A DNA stretch of 64,000 bases from Oscillospiraceae bacterium (GCA_022792945.1 JAAWBZ010000077.1:1-64000), one strand, 5' to 3'; positions 17,418 to 27,935 are shown, counted from the stretch's first letter. Numbers and translations: made by a program. Notes: a model not told the origin generated them from the letters alone.

Positions 17418-18254
17418 ATGCCCGGAATCCTCTATCTGGTCCCCACCCCTATCGGCAACCTGGGCGACATCTCGGACCGCGTCCGCCAGACCCTGGCGGA
17501 CGCCGACTTCATCGCCGCCGAGGACACCCGGGTCTCCCGGAAGCTGCTGAACCATCTGGCGCTGAAAAAGCCACTGGTCAGCTACTACGAGCACAACCGC
17601 GCCGAGAGCGGCCCGAAAATTTTAGAGCGCCTGCTGGCCGGCGAGGTCTGCGCCCTGGTCACCGACGCCGGAACGCCGGCCATCTCCGACCCCGGCGAGG
17701 ACTTGGTGGCCCTGTGCGCTCAGGCGGGCGTGCCAGTCTGCGCCATCCCGGGGCCGTGCGCCGCCGTCACGGCTCTGGCTGTCTCGGGCCTGCCCACGGG
17801 ACGCTTTACCTTTGAGGGCTTCCTCTCCGTCAACAAGCGCAGCCGGCGGGAGCATCTGGCGTCGCTGCAAAACGAGCGGCGGACCATGGTCTTCTACGAA
17901 GCTCCCCACAAGCTGTGCGCCACCCTCCGCGACCTGTCCGCCGCCTTCGGCCCGGACCGGCGGATTGCCCTGTGCCGGGAGCTGAGCAAGCTCCACGAGG
18001 AGGTGCTCCGCATGACCCTCGGCGAGGCGGAGGCCTATTACGCCGCCCGGCCGCCCCGGGGCGAATACGTCCTGGTCCTCGCCGGCGCGCCCGCGGCGGA
18101 GGTGCCGACCCCCACCCTGGACGCCGCCCTGGCCCGCGCCGCCGCGCTGATGGAGGCCGGCCTCCGCCGCAAGGACGCCGTCCGCCAGGCCGCCCAGGAG
18201 TGCGGCGTCCCGCGGAACGCCCTCTATGAGGCATCGTTAAAGGAATCGGATTGA
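17418..18254 (+). CDS. rsmI: 16S rRNA (cytidine1402-2'-O)-methyltransferase
   Basis: LYLVPTPIGNLGDISDRVRQTL, AEDTRVSRKLLNHL, VTDAGTPAISDPGEDLV. Confidence 0.95.
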   Translation: MPGILYLVPTPIGNLGDISDRVRQTLADADFIAAEDTRVSRKLLNHLALKKPLVSYYEHNRAESGPKILERLLAGEVCALVTDAGTPAISDPGEDLVALCAQAGVPVCAIPGPCAAVTALAVSGLPTGRFTFEGFLSVNKRSRREHLASLQNERRTMVFYEAPHKLCATLRDLSAAFGPDRRIALCRELSKLHEEVLRMTLGEAEAYYAARPPRGEYVLVLAGAPAAEVPTPTLDAALARAAALMEAGLRRKDAVRQAAQECGVPRNALYEASLKESD

Positions 18255-18290
18255 GAGACAGCCTGCCGGGACGGCAGGCTGTCTCATTTT
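18253..18290. terminator. Terminator shared by convergent genes
   Basis: GAGACAGCCTGCC GGGAC GGCAGGCTGTCTC ATTTT. Confidence 0.8.
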
Positions 18291-18460
18291 GACTCAACGT
18301 CGTCCGCCGCGCTGGCCAGCAGGGCCGCGCCCACACCGGCCAGTACCAGACCGCACAGACCAAAGCCGACGGCGCGGCTCGTCCCGCCGGTCAGGCCGGC
18401 CGCGCAGACCAGCAGGCTCGCCAGCAGCAGCGCACATCCTATCATTGTCCGAACTTTCAT
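18284..18460 (-). CDS. Small hydrophobic membrane protein (58 aa, absent from the ORF track)
   Basis: MKVRTMIGCALLLASLLVCAAGLTGGTSRAVGFGLCGLVLAGVGAALLASAADDVESK*; two predicted TM helices. Confidence 0.6.
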   Translation of the reverse strand: MKVRTMIGCALLLASLLVCAAGLTGGTSRAVGFGLCGLVLAGVGAALLASAADDVESK

Positions 18461-18589
18461 GGTTCACTCTCCGTTTTTCCACTTTTTTCTATCTGTATAT
18501 TCGTTATATTCAAATAATAATATTAAATATCGAATACATACAAATGATAACATATAGAATACAATGGTGTCAAGAAGGGGGCGGAGAAA

Positions 18590-18760
18590 ATGACCTATTT
18601 TACGCCGCAAAAGCCCGACAAGGACGTGATCTCCATCCGCCTGCCGTCGGAGCTGCTGCGGGCCATTGATGAAAACGCAGCCAAGTCCGACATCAGCCGG
18701 AACGAGTTCATCAACCAGTGCATCGTCTTTGCCATGCAGCACCTGAAGAGCCAGGAATAG
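18590..18760 (+). CDS. Ribbon-helix-helix (CopG/Arc-like) protein (56 aa, absent from the ORF track)
   Basis: MTYFTPQKPDKDVISIRLPSELLRAIDENAAKSDISRNEFINQCIVFAMQHLKSQE*. Confidence 0.85.
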   Translation: MTYFTPQKPDKDVISIRLPSELLRAIDENAAKSDISRNEFINQCIVFAMQHLKSQE

Positions 18761-18762
18761 CA

Positions 18763-18797
18763 AAAACGCCGCTTTCCCACGGGAAAGCGGCGTTTTT
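18763..18797. terminator. Bidirectional terminator
   Basis: AACGCCGCTTTCCC ACG GGAAAGCGGCGTT TTTT. Confidence 0.85.
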
Positions 18798-18801
18798 TCC
18801 G

Positions 18802-19536
18802 TTAATCGTTGTCCCAGTTGTGCCAGACGTTCTGGACGTCGTCGTCGTCCTCCATCATGTCCAGGAGCTTCTCCATGTTCTTGATGTCGTCCTCTTTTTC
18901 TAATTTCTGGTAGTTCTGCGGCACCATCTCCACCTGCGCCGAAACGAAGGTGTAGCCCTTGGCGCCCAGGGCGTCAGCCACGGCGTTGAAATCGTCGGGG
19001 GCGGTGGTGATCTCAAAGACCTCGCCCTGGTTGGAGAAGTCCTCCGCGCCGGCGTCCAGCGCGTCCATCATCACCGTGTCCTCCTCCAGCTCCTCATCCT
19101 CGTTGCTGATGACGAACACGCCCTTTTTGTCGAAGCTCCAGGCCACACAGCCGGAAGCCCCCAGGTTTCCGCCATATTTGTCGAAATAGTGGCGCATATT
19201 GGCCGCGGTGCGGTTGCGGCTGTCGGTCATGGCCTCCACGATCACCGCCACGCCGCTGGGGCCGTAGCCCTCGTAGGTGATGGTCTCATAGTTGTCGGCA
19301 TTGCCCGCGCCGGAGGCGCGCTCCAGCACGCGCTTGATGTTGTCATTGGGCATATTGGCGGCTTTCGCCTTAGTAATGACGGTAGCCAGACGGGAGTTGT
19401 TGGCCGGGTCGGCGCTGCCGCCCTCCTTGACCGCAACGATCATCTCCTTGGAGATCTTGGTGAACGCCTGGGCGCGCTTGGCGTCCTGCGCGCCCTTGGT
19501 CTTTTGAATGTTATGCCATTTGGAATGTCCGGACAT
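18802..19536 (-). CDS. yebC: YebC/PmpR-family regulator/translation factor
   Basis: MSGHSKWHNIQKTKGAQDAKRAQAFTKISKEMIVAV. Confidence 0.96.
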   Translation of the reverse strand: MSGHSKWHNIQKTKGAQDAKRAQAFTKISKEMIVAVKEGGSADPANNSRLATVITKAKAANMPNDNIKRVLERASGAGNADNYETITYEGYGPSGVAVIVEAMTDSRNRTAANMRHYFDKYGGNLGASGCVAWSFDKKGVFVISNEDEELEEDTVMMDALDAGAEDFSNQGEVFEITTAPDDFNAVADALGAKGYTFVSAQVEMVPQNYQKLEKEDDIKNMEKLLDMMEDDDDVQNVWHNWDND

Positions 19537-19608
19537 TGGTATCTTCCCTTCTCACAGAAATCCTATTGCTTGATTTTATCACATCCGCCAGCGGAAAACA
19601 ACTCCAAA

Positions 19609-20400
19609 TTATGCGAATTTCACCACGTCCGCGTGGATTTTGGACAGCAGGACCTCCACATCCGGGAACATCTCAGCCAGATACGCCGCCAGGGACGGGC
19701 AGACCACGTTCTCCGTGGGAAAGTGACCGGCGTCGATGAGGCTGACGCCCAGGGCCTGGGCGTCGGCAAACTGGTTATACTTGACATCCGCGGTCACAAA
19801 GGTGTCGCACCCCAGGCGCACCGCATCCGCCAGCATATCGCCGCAGGCGCCGCCGCCCACGGCCACGCGGCGGACCTCCCTGCCGCCGTCCGCATAGCGG
19901 AGGCCGCCGCAGCCCAGCGCCGCCTTGACCCGCGCCAGAAAATCCGGCAGCGGACAGGGCACCGTCACGCCGGCGCGGCCGATGCCGTAGGCTCTCCCCT
20001 GTCCGTCGGTCCCGGCGGGGGCCAGGACCTCCAGGTCCGTGAGGCCCAGGGCCTTGGCCAGACAGTCGTTGACGCCGCCGGGGGCGGAATCCAGATTTGT
20101 ATGGAGGTTCACCGCGGCGATACCGCTCTCGATCAGCGTCAGCAGTGAACGGCCCACAACGTCGCCGTCCTGCACTGACTTGCGCGCGGAGAAGATCAGC
20201 GGGTGGTGCGTCACCAGCAGCTCCGCGCCCACGGCCTTCGCCTCCTCGATGACCGCCGGAAACGGGTCCAGAGCCACCAGGATGCGCCGGACCTCCCGGC
20301 CTGCGCGGCCGCAGAGCAGGCCCACGTTGTCCCAGTCCTCCTGCATGTCCGCCGGGGCCAGCTCAAAGAGCGCCCTCATGATCTCGGATACGGTTCTCAA
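19609..20400 (-). CDS. Nif3-like dinuclear metal center protein
   Basis: DWDNVGLLCG, LLVTHHPLIFSA, NLHTNLDSAPGGVNDCLA, DAGHFPTENVV; TTG start. Confidence 0.92.
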   Translation of the reverse strand: MRTVSEIMRALFELAPADMQEDWDNVGLLCGRAGREVRRILVALDPFPAVIEEAKAVGAELLVTHHPLIFSARKSVQDGDVVGRSLLTLIESGIAAVNLHTNLDSAPGGVNDCLAKALGLTDLEVLAPAGTDGQGRAYGIGRAGVTVPCPLPDFLARVKAALGCGGLRYADGGREVRRVAVGGGACGDMLADAVRLGCDTFVTADVKYNQFADAQALGVSLIDAGHFPTENVVCPSLAAYLAEMFPDVEVLLSKIHADVVKFA

Positions 20401-21085
20401 ATTGCTCCCTCATTTCTAAAACTTCCCGCAGGGCCGTCTCGTAGTACGCCAGCCGCCCGGTGCCGCGTCTGGCCCGGGCGATGCCCTCCACCGCCCGGGC
20501 AATCCCGGCGGTCACCCGGTCCAGATAATCCCGGACCAGCGCCGCCTCGCCCTCTAAAATCTGCGGCGAGACGTACTGCGCCCCGGGCGAGACCGGCACG
20601 CCGCCGCCATAGCGCGCCTCCATGGCGGTATAGAGAAAGCCGCCGCAACGCACCAGCGGCTCGCGCACGATGGAAAAGCCGTTTTCCCCCAGCCACCGCC
20701 GCAGGTCGTTGCCCGAGGACTGCGGCTGGAGCACCAGCGTCACCCGCGGGTCGCGCACCCAGCGGCACTGGGCCAGAATGCCGGCGATGGCGTCGCCGCC
20801 CATGCCGGCACAGACCACCGTGTCCGCCTCCCCGGCGCAGACAGACCGCAGACCGTCGCACACCAGAAAGCGCATCCGATCCGTGACACCGAAGCGGGCC
20901 GCGTTGGCCCTGGCCCGCGCCAAGGGGCTTGGCCGCAGGTCCAGGGCCGTCACAAAGGACGCGCGGTCCTCCTTGAGCAGGTAAATCCCTAAGTACCCGT
21001 GGTCGCAGCCCACATCCGCCATCCTGGCCCCCGGCGGCACCAGGGCGGCGCAGCACAGGAGGCGGTTGGAAATTGGAATCTTCAT
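20363..21085 (-). CDS. trmK: tRNA (adenine22-N1)-methyltransferase
   Basis: RMADVGCDHGYLGIYLLKE, CAGMGGDAIAGIL, LVLQPQSSGNDLRRWL; upstream ORF extension rejected. Confidence 0.9.
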   Translation of the reverse strand: MKIPISNRLLCCAALVPPGARMADVGCDHGYLGIYLLKEDRASFVTALDLRPSPLARARANAARFGVTDRMRFLVCDGLRSVCAGEADTVVCAGMGGDAIAGILAQCRWVRDPRVTLVLQPQSSGNDLRRWLGENGFSIVREPLVRCGGFLYTAMEARYGGGVPVSPGAQYVSPQILEGEAALVRDYLDRVTAGIARAVEGIARARRGTGRLAYYETALREVLEMREQFENRIRDHEGAL

Positions 21086-21132
21086 ACGTCCCCACCGCAA
21101 AAAGGAGGCGTCCGCCTCCTTTTCCGCGCAGC

Positions 21133-21348
21133 TTATTTTGCGGCTTCGCCGGCCTCCAGGAAGCGGTTGACCTGCTCCAGGAAGCCGTCGGCGTCGATAC
21201 CGTGGACCATGCAGGCCTCCTCCACCGTCTCGCCGCGGGAGGACGGGCAGCCCAGGCAGTGCATACCGATGGACAGGAAGAGCGGCGCGGTCTCCGGCGC
21301 GATGTCCAGGATGTCTCCGATGATGGTTTCTTTTGTGATCTTCGCCAT
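21133..21348 (-). CDS. DUF1858-type small protein
   Basis: MAKITKETIIGDILDIAPETAPLFLSIGMHCLGCPSSRGETVEEACMVHG. Confidence 0.85.
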   Translation of the reverse strand: MAKITKETIIGDILDIAPETAPLFLSIGMHCLGCPSSRGETVEEACMVHGIDADGFLEQVNRFLEAGEAAK

Positions 21349-21560
21349 AACAAGGGCCTCCTATAAATTGTAGTTCTATTTCACCCTTATTATATGGGCA
21401 TTCTTCAAAAAAATCAATCACAATTCTCGGAAAACCGCGCATTTTCTCTCGTCCGCGCCCTGCCCGCGGGCCTGAGAATTTTTTCCACGTTCTGATTTTG
21501 GGTATCAAAAAATTTCCCCGGGAAATACTGACAGAAAGAATTTCTCGGAGGTAGCGTTGG

Positions 21561-22340
21561 ATGCAGGGGAAAGTGGAGATCTGCGGCGTCAACACCGCAA
21601 AGCTCAAGACCTTGAAAAACGATGAGATGGTGGAGCTGCTGCGCCGCAGCAAGCAGGGCGACGAGCAGGCGCGCCAGCGCCTGGTAGAGGGCAACCTCCG
21701 GCTGGTGCTGTCGGTCATCCAGAAGTTCATCGGCCGGGGCGAGAATCCCGACGACCTCTTCCAGGTGGGGTGCATCGGCCTGCTCAAGGCCATCGCCAAC
21801 TTCGACGAGACCAAGCTGGTGCGCTTTTCCACCTACGGCGTTCCCATGATCGCCGGCGAGATCCGCCGGTACCTCCGGGACAACAGCACCATCCGCGTCA
21901 GCCGCTCCGTCCGCGACACAGCCTATAAGATCCTGCAGTGCAAGGAGCAGATGATCTCCGAAAACAGCCGCGAGCCCTCCCTGGAGGAGATCGCCAAGCG
22001 CCTGGCGCTGCCGCTGGAGGACGTGGTTTACGCCATGGACGCCATCTCCCTGCCCGTGTCGCTCTACGAGCCGGTCTACTCCGACGGCGGCGACCCGCTG
22101 ACGGTGATGGACCAGGTGCGCGACGAGAAGAACACCGACGAGCACTGGGTGGAGCGCATCGCCCTGCGGGAGGCCATCGGCCAGCTGAGCCCCCGGGAAA
22201 AGCACATCCTGGCCCTCCGCTTCTTCGACGGCAAAACCCAGATGGAGGTGGCCGGCGAGGTGGGCATCAGCCAGGCCCAGGTCTCGCGCCTGGAGAAAAA
22301 CGCCATCAGCTCCATCCGCAGGGCCATCAGCGTGCCCTAG
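21561..22340 (+). CDS. sigG: RNA polymerase sporulation sigma factor SigG
   Basis: VEICGVNTAKLKTLKNDEM...NGNLRLVLSV-like core, DDLFQVGCIGLLKAI, GKTQMEVAGEVGISQAQVSRLEK. Confidence 0.93.
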   Translation: MQGKVEICGVNTAKLKTLKNDEMVELLRRSKQGDEQARQRLVEGNLRLVLSVIQKFIGRGENPDDLFQVGCIGLLKAIANFDETKLVRFSTYGVPMIAGEIRRYLRDNSTIRVSRSVRDTAYKILQCKEQMISENSREPSLEEIAKRLALPLEDVVYAMDAISLPVSLYEPVYSDGGDPLTVMDQVRDEKNTDEHWVERIALREAIGQLSPREKHILALRFFDGKTQMEVAGEVGISQAQVSRLEKNAISSIRRAISVP

Positions 22341-22405
22341 TTCTTTTTCCCCGCCGTCGGGAATACACTCTTGCCAGAGAGCTTTTCCGAAGGGTGGGAC
22401 GCGAT

Positions 22406-22687
22406 ATGCAGCAGCGGTTCAGCGACCTCAAGTGCAAGGAGATCATCAATATCTGCGACGGCGCCCGGCTGGGCTACGTCAGCGACCTGGAGCTGGAGCT
22501 GCCCGCCGGACGGGTGGCGGCGCTGATTGTGCCGGGACCCAACCGGTTCTTCGGCCTGTTCGGGCGGGAGTGCGACTACTGTATCCCCTGGCCGTGCATC
22601 AAGCGCATCGGCGAGGATATCATTCTGGTGGACGTCGCATTGGACCAGTGCCGCCTGCCAAAGGTCAAAAAAGGTTGGTTCTTTTAA
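22406..22687 (+). CDS. YlmC/YmxH family sporulation protein
   Basis: FSDLKCKEIINICDGARLGYVSDLELEL...DYCIPWPCIKRIGEDIILVDV; downstream of sigG. Confidence 0.88.
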   Translation: MQQRFSDLKCKEIINICDGARLGYVSDLELELPAGRVAALIVPGPNRFFGLFGRECDYCIPWPCIKRIGEDIILVDVALDQCRLPKVKKGWFF

Positions 22688-22704
22688 AAAAGTGAAAATA
22701 GCTA

Positions 22705-22733
22705 TTGCTTTTCCAGCAAAAATCGAGTATAAT
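22705..22733 (+). promoter_or_regulatory. sigma-A-like promoter of rpsB-tsf
   Basis: TTGCTT-N17-TATAAT. Confidence 0.65.
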
Positions 22734-22863
22734 CTTTCAGGATTGTGCCGCAGAGGCGCATCGACCACACACACCCGGAGATCTTCCTGTCCGGTGCCTG
22801 GCTTTCAGGTCACAGGAGGAGATGATCGGGGTGGCGGTAACAACTGAAGGAGGAAATAGCACT

Positions 22864-23598
<735 letters not shown>

Positions 23599-23676
23599 GC
23601 ACAAACCAGATGCCCGCCTGGATGGAGAAGGGCGGGCATCTTTTACAAAGGATATGGATATAGGAGGAAATATATT

Positions 23677-24603
23677 ATGGCTTTTACCGCACAGGATGTC
23701 AAAAAGCTTCGTGAAATGACCAACGTGGGCATGATGGACTGCAAGAAAGCGCTGACCGCCTCCGACGGCGACATGGACAAAGCCGTGGAGTGGCTCCGCG
23801 AGAAGGGCTTGGCCGCCGCCGCCAAGAAGTCCGGCCGCATCGCCGCCGAGGGCGTGGTCAACGCCGTGTCTGAGAACGGCATCGGCGCCATTGTGGAGAT
23901 CAACGCCGAGACCGACTTCGCGTCCAAGTCCGACAAGTTCATGGAGCTGGTCAGCGACGTGACCTCGGTCATTGTCAAGGACAACCCCGCCGATCTGGAC
24001 GCCCTGAAGGCCTGCAAGTACCCCGGCTCCGACCTGACCGTCGAGGCTACGCTGCCTGAAAAAATCTTGGTCATTGGCGAGAACATTCAGATTCGCCGCT
24101 TTGTCCGCTACGCCACTGGCGTCACCGTTCCCTACGTCCACATGGGCGGCCGCATCGGCGTGCTGGTCAACATGGAGGTCGAGGGCATCGACGCCGCGGC
24201 CGTGGCGGAGCTGGGCAAGGACCTGTGCATGCAGATCGCCTCCATGAACCCGGCGTTCCTGGACAAGTCCAACGTGGACCAGGCCACCCTGGATAAGGAG
24301 AAGGAAATCCAGATGGCCCTGATGGCCAACGACCCCAAGATGGCCAATAAGCCCGAGAAGGTCCGCGAGAGCATTGTCATGGGCAAGATGAACAAGTATT
24401 ACGAGGAAAACTGCCTCCTCCAGCAGGCTTTCGTCAAGGAGAACAAGGTCTCTGTGGAGCAGCACGTCGCCGCCGTCGCCAAGGAGCTGGGCGGAAAGAT
24501 CCAGGTCGTCAAGTTTGTCCGCTACGAGAAGGGCGAGGGCATCGAGAAGAAGGCCGATGACTTCGCCGCCGAGGTGGCCGCCGCCGCCGGCCTGACCAAG
24601 TAA
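23677..24603 (+). CDS. tsf: Translation elongation factor Ts
   Basis: MAFTAQDVKKLREMTNVGMMDCKKAL. Confidence 0.98.
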   Translation: MAFTAQDVKKLREMTNVGMMDCKKALTASDGDMDKAVEWLREKGLAAAAKKSGRIAAEGVVNAVSENGIGAIVEINAETDFASKSDKFMELVSDVTSVIVKDNPADLDALKACKYPGSDLTVEATLPEKILVIGENIQIRRFVRYATGVTVPYVHMGGRIGVLVNMEVEGIDAAAVAELGKDLCMQIASMNPAFLDKSNVDQATLDKEKEIQMALMANDPKMANKPEKVRESIVMGKMNKYYEENCLLQQAFVKENKVSVEQHVAAVAKELGGKIQVVKFVRYEKGEGIEKKADDFAAEVAAAAGLTK

Positions 24604-24613
24604 ATCACCGCAT

Positions 24614-24646
24614 AAAAAGAACCGATGCTCGGCATCGGTTCTTTTT
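24614..24646. terminator. Bidirectional terminator (tsf / argD)
   Basis: AAAAAGAACCGATGC-TCG-GCATCGGTTCTTTTT. Confidence 0.9.
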
Positions 24647-24652
24647 TACACC

Positions 24653-25822
24653 CTATTGCAGCGCTTTTTCCAGCGCCGCCAGCCCCTGGTCCAGCTCCTC
24701 ATAGGAAATGGTCAGCGGCGGCAGGAGACGGACCTTGTCCTTGGCGGTCAGGACGATGAGGCCATGCTCGATGGCGTCCGCGGCCACGTCCTTGGCGGAC
24801 TTGCCCGCCGCCTCGATGCCCACCATCAGTCCCAGCCCCGTCACCGCGGCCACTCGGGGCAGGGCGGCGGCCTTCTCCCAGAGATAGGCGGCCTTCTCCC
24901 GCACCTGAGAGAGCATGGCCTCGTCCAGCTTCCGCAAAACCACCTGCCCGCCGGCGCAGGCCACGGGGTTTCCGCCGAAGGTGGTGCCATGGTGCCCGCA
25001 GCCCAGCACGTCCTGGGCCTTTTCCCCGAACAGCACCGCCCCCAGGGGGAGGCCGCCGCCAATGCCCTTGGCGATGGTCACCACGTCCGGCTGGATGCCG
25101 TAGTGCTCACAGGCCAGCAGCCGCCCGGTGCGGCCGATGCCGGTCTGGACCTCGTCCACGATGAGGAGCAGGTCCCGCTCCGCACACAGCGCCGCCACCG
25201 CCTGGACGTAGGCCGCGTCCTGGGCGATGACGCCGCCCTCCCCCTGGATCAGCTCCATCATCACCGCGCAGGTCCTGCCGCTGACGGCACCTTTCAGCTC
25301 CTCCAGATCGCCCGAGGCGACGAAGCGGTAGTCCTCCACAAAGGGGAAGAAAAAATTGTGATAGACCGCCTGCCCCGTGGCCGAGAGGGTGGCCATGGTG
25401 CGGCCGTGGAAGGAGTTGTGCAGGGCAATGATCTCCGAGCGGCCCGCACCGTACTTGTCAAAGCTGTACTTCCGGGCGGTCTTGATGGCGCCCTCGTTGG
25501 CCTCGGCGCCGGAGTTGCAGAAAAACACCTTTTTCATCCCCGTCCGGGCGCAAAGCATCTCCGCCAGTCTGGCACAGGGCTCTGTGTAGTAGAGATTGCT
25601 GATATGCTGGAGCTTCCCCGCCTGCTCGCTGACGGCCCGCACCCAGTCCGCGTCGCAGAAGCCCAGGGAGTTGACGCCGATGCCCGAGGAAAAATCGATG
25701 TACCGCTTCCCCTCCGGCGACCAGCACGTTGCGCCCTGGCCGCGGTCCACGCACAGGGAGAAGCGGGCGTAGGTGTGGGCGATGTACGCCTGGTCCAGCT
25801 GCTGTAATTCCTGACTTGTCAT
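24653..25822 (-). CDS. argD: Acetylornithine aminotransferase
   Basis: CNSGAEANEGAIKTARKY, LIVDEVQTGIGRTGRLLACEHYGIQPDVVTIAKGIGGGLPLGAVL. Confidence 0.94.
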   Translation of the reverse strand: MTSQELQQLDQAYIAHTYARFSLCVDRGQGATCWSPEGKRYIDFSSGIGVNSLGFCDADWVRAVSEQAGKLQHISNLYYTEPCARLAEMLCARTGMKKVFFCNSGAEANEGAIKTARKYSFDKYGAGRSEIIALHNSFHGRTMATLSATGQAVYHNFFFPFVEDYRFVASGDLEELKGAVSGRTCAVMMELIQGEGGVIAQDAAYVQAVAALCAERDLLLIVDEVQTGIGRTGRLLACEHYGIQPDVVTIAKGIGGGLPLGAVLFGEKAQDVLGCGHHGTTFGGNPVACAGGQVVLRKLDEAMLSQVREKAAYLWEKAAALPRVAAVTGLGLMVGIEAAGKSAKDVAADAIEHGLIVLTAKDKVRLLPPLTISYEELDQGLAALEKALQ

Positions 25823-25839
25823 GGTGCACCCTTCCCTTC

Positions 25840-26691
25840 TCAATAAAACAGCGTGCCGTTGCCCTGGTCGGAGAACATCTCCAGCAGGATGGCGTGGGTT
25901 TTCCGCCCGTCAATGATCACAGCCTCCCGGACGCCCTTGGCGATGGAGTCCACACAGCAGGAGATCTTGGGCAGCATCCCGCCGGAGATGATCCCCTGAG
26001 CCACCAGCTTGGGCACCTGGCTGATCTTCACCTCGTGGATCAGCGTGGACTCGTCGTCCTTGTCCATCAGCAGCCCCGGAATGTCCGTCAGGGACACCAG
26101 CTTGCACGCGCCCAGGGCGATGGCAATGGCCGCGGCGGCGGTGTCGGCATTGATGTTGTAGGTCTCGCCGTCCTCGTCGGCGCCGATGGTAGCAATGACA
26201 GGGATCATGCCGCTGCTCAGCGCCTGCTCAACGGGGAAGGTGTTGACCGAGACGATATCGCCCACGTAGCCCAGCTCCTCCTCCGTGTGCCGCCGGCACC
26301 GGAGCATCCCCGCGTCCACGCCGCACAGGCCGATGGCCTTGCCGTGGCGGGCGCAGAGGCGGGCCACCAGGTCCTTGTTCAGCTTCCCGGCCAGGACCAT
26401 CTGCACCACCTCCATGGTCTCCGCGTCGGTGTAGCGCAGGCCGCCGACGAACCTCGGCTCCAGCCCCAGCCGGTGGAGCAGATGGTTGATCTCCGGCCCG
26501 CCGCCGTGGACCAGTACCGTCTTGATGCCCAGCATGTTCAGGAGGATGATATCCTCCATCACCGCGTCCTTCAGTTCCTCGTTGACCATGGCGTTGCCAC
26601 CGTATTTGACCACGATGGTCTTGCCGGTGTATTTCTTCATGTACGGCTGTGCCTCGGTCAGCACATCCGCAATGGTCCGTTCCTGTTTCAC
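25840..26691 (-). CDS. argB: Acetylglutamate kinase
   Basis: VVKYGGNAMVNEELKDAVMEDI, VLVHGGGPEIN. Confidence 0.96.
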   Translation of the reverse strand: MKQERTIADVLTEAQPYMKKYTGKTIVVKYGGNAMVNEELKDAVMEDIILLNMLGIKTVLVHGGGPEINHLLHRLGLEPRFVGGLRYTDAETMEVVQMVLAGKLNKDLVARLCARHGKAIGLCGVDAGMLRCRRHTEEELGYVGDIVSVNTFPVEQALSSGMIPVIATIGADEDGETYNINADTAAAAIAIALGACKLVSLTDIPGLLMDKDDESTLIHEVKISQVPKLVAQGIISGGMLPKISCCVDSIAKGVREAVIIDGRKTHAILLEMFSDQGNGTLFY

Positions 26692-26703
26692 CCTCGCGCC
26701 TCC

Positions 26704-27918
26704 TCAGGTCCGATAATCGCCGTTGATCTTTACATACTCGTAGGTGAGGTCGCATCCCCAGGCCGTAGCCTCCCCCGCTCCCTGGTGCAGGTCCACCAGG
26801 ACGGTGACGGTGTCCTCCGCCAGCACCTTGGCGGCGAATTCCTCGCTGAACTCGTGGTGCGCCGCGTGCTCGCACACCAGGACGCTGCCGGCCTTGGACT
26901 GGAGCGTCACGGAGACGCGGTCGATCTCGAATTCGGCGTCGGTGTAGCCGATGGCGCAGAGAATTCTTCCCCAGTTGGCGTCGCCGCCGAACATGGCCGC
27001 CTTGAAGAGGCTGGAGGAGATCACCGAGCGGGAGACCAGCCGCGCTGTCTCCTTGTCCGGCGCGCCGGAGACAGTGCAGACGATGGCCTTGCTGGCGCCC
27101 TCGCCGTCGGCGGCCATGAGGAAGGAGAGCTTCCGTGTCACAAAGGCCAGCGCCGCGGCAAAGGCGTCGTAATCCGGCCCCGGAGCGGCGATCTCCGAGT
27201 TGCCGGCCAGGCCGTTGGCCAGGATGGTCACGGTGTCGTTGGTGGAGGTGTCCCGGTCCACGCTGACCTGGTTGAAGCTGTCCAGGATGTCCTCGGACAG
27301 GGCCTTCTGGAGCATCACCGGCGAGACGGCCGCGTCGGTGGTGATGAAGCAGAGCATGGTGGCCATGTTGGGGTGGATCATGCCGCTGCCCTTGGCAATG
27401 GCCCCCAGGCGGCAGGTCCTGCCGCCCGCGGTGAACTCCACAGCCGCCTCCTTGACCCTGGTATCGGTGGTCATGATGGCCTGCGCCGCCTGGGCGGAGC
27501 CCGCATAGGAGAGCACCGCAGCCAGCTTGGGGATACCGTCCCGGAACGGCTCCAGGGTCATGGCCTTGCCGATGACGCCGGTGGACCCGACGATCCAGTC
27601 CGCCGCGTCGATGCCCAGCGCCGCCGCCGCCAGGGCGCACGTCTCCTCAGCCAGGGCCAGGCCCCCCGGCGCGCAGGTGTTGGCGTTGCCGCTGTTGCAG
27701 ATCACCGCCTGGGCGTGGCCGTCGGTCAGATGGTTCTTGGTGACGGTCAGGGGCGCGCCCTTGACCTTGTTCTTGGTGTAGACGCCCGCGGCGGTGCAGC
27801 GGGTGTCGCTGACGATCATGGCCAGGTCCGGCTTTGTGTGGTTTTTTCGGATGCCGCACCAGATGCCCGCGGCCCGGAAGCCCTTGGGCGCGCAGACACC
27901 GTTTTGAATTTCCTGCAT
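26704..27918 (-). CDS. argJ: Bifunctional ornithine acetyltransferase/N-acetylglutamate synthase
   Basis: PKGFRAAGIWCGIR, ICNSGNANTC, KGSGMIHPNMATMLCFITTDA. Confidence 0.96.
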   Translation of the reverse strand: MQEIQNGVCAPKGFRAAGIWCGIRKNHTKPDLAMIVSDTRCTAAGVYTKNKVKGAPLTVTKNHLTDGHAQAVICNSGNANTCAPGGLALAEETCALAAAALGIDAADWIVGSTGVIGKAMTLEPFRDGIPKLAAVLSYAGSAQAAQAIMTTDTRVKEAAVEFTAGGRTCRLGAIAKGSGMIHPNMATMLCFITTDAAVSPVMLQKALSEDILDSFNQVSVDRDTSTNDTVTILANGLAGNSEIAAPGPDYDAFAAALAFVTRKLSFLMAADGEGASKAIVCTVSGAPDKETARLVSRSVISSSLFKAAMFGGDANWGRILCAIGYTDAEFEIDRVSVTLQSKAGSVLVCEHAAHHEFSEEFAAKVLAEDTVTVLVDLHQGAGEATAWGCDLTYEYVKINGDYRT

Positions 27919-27935
27919 ATTCTCTCAAATCTCCT

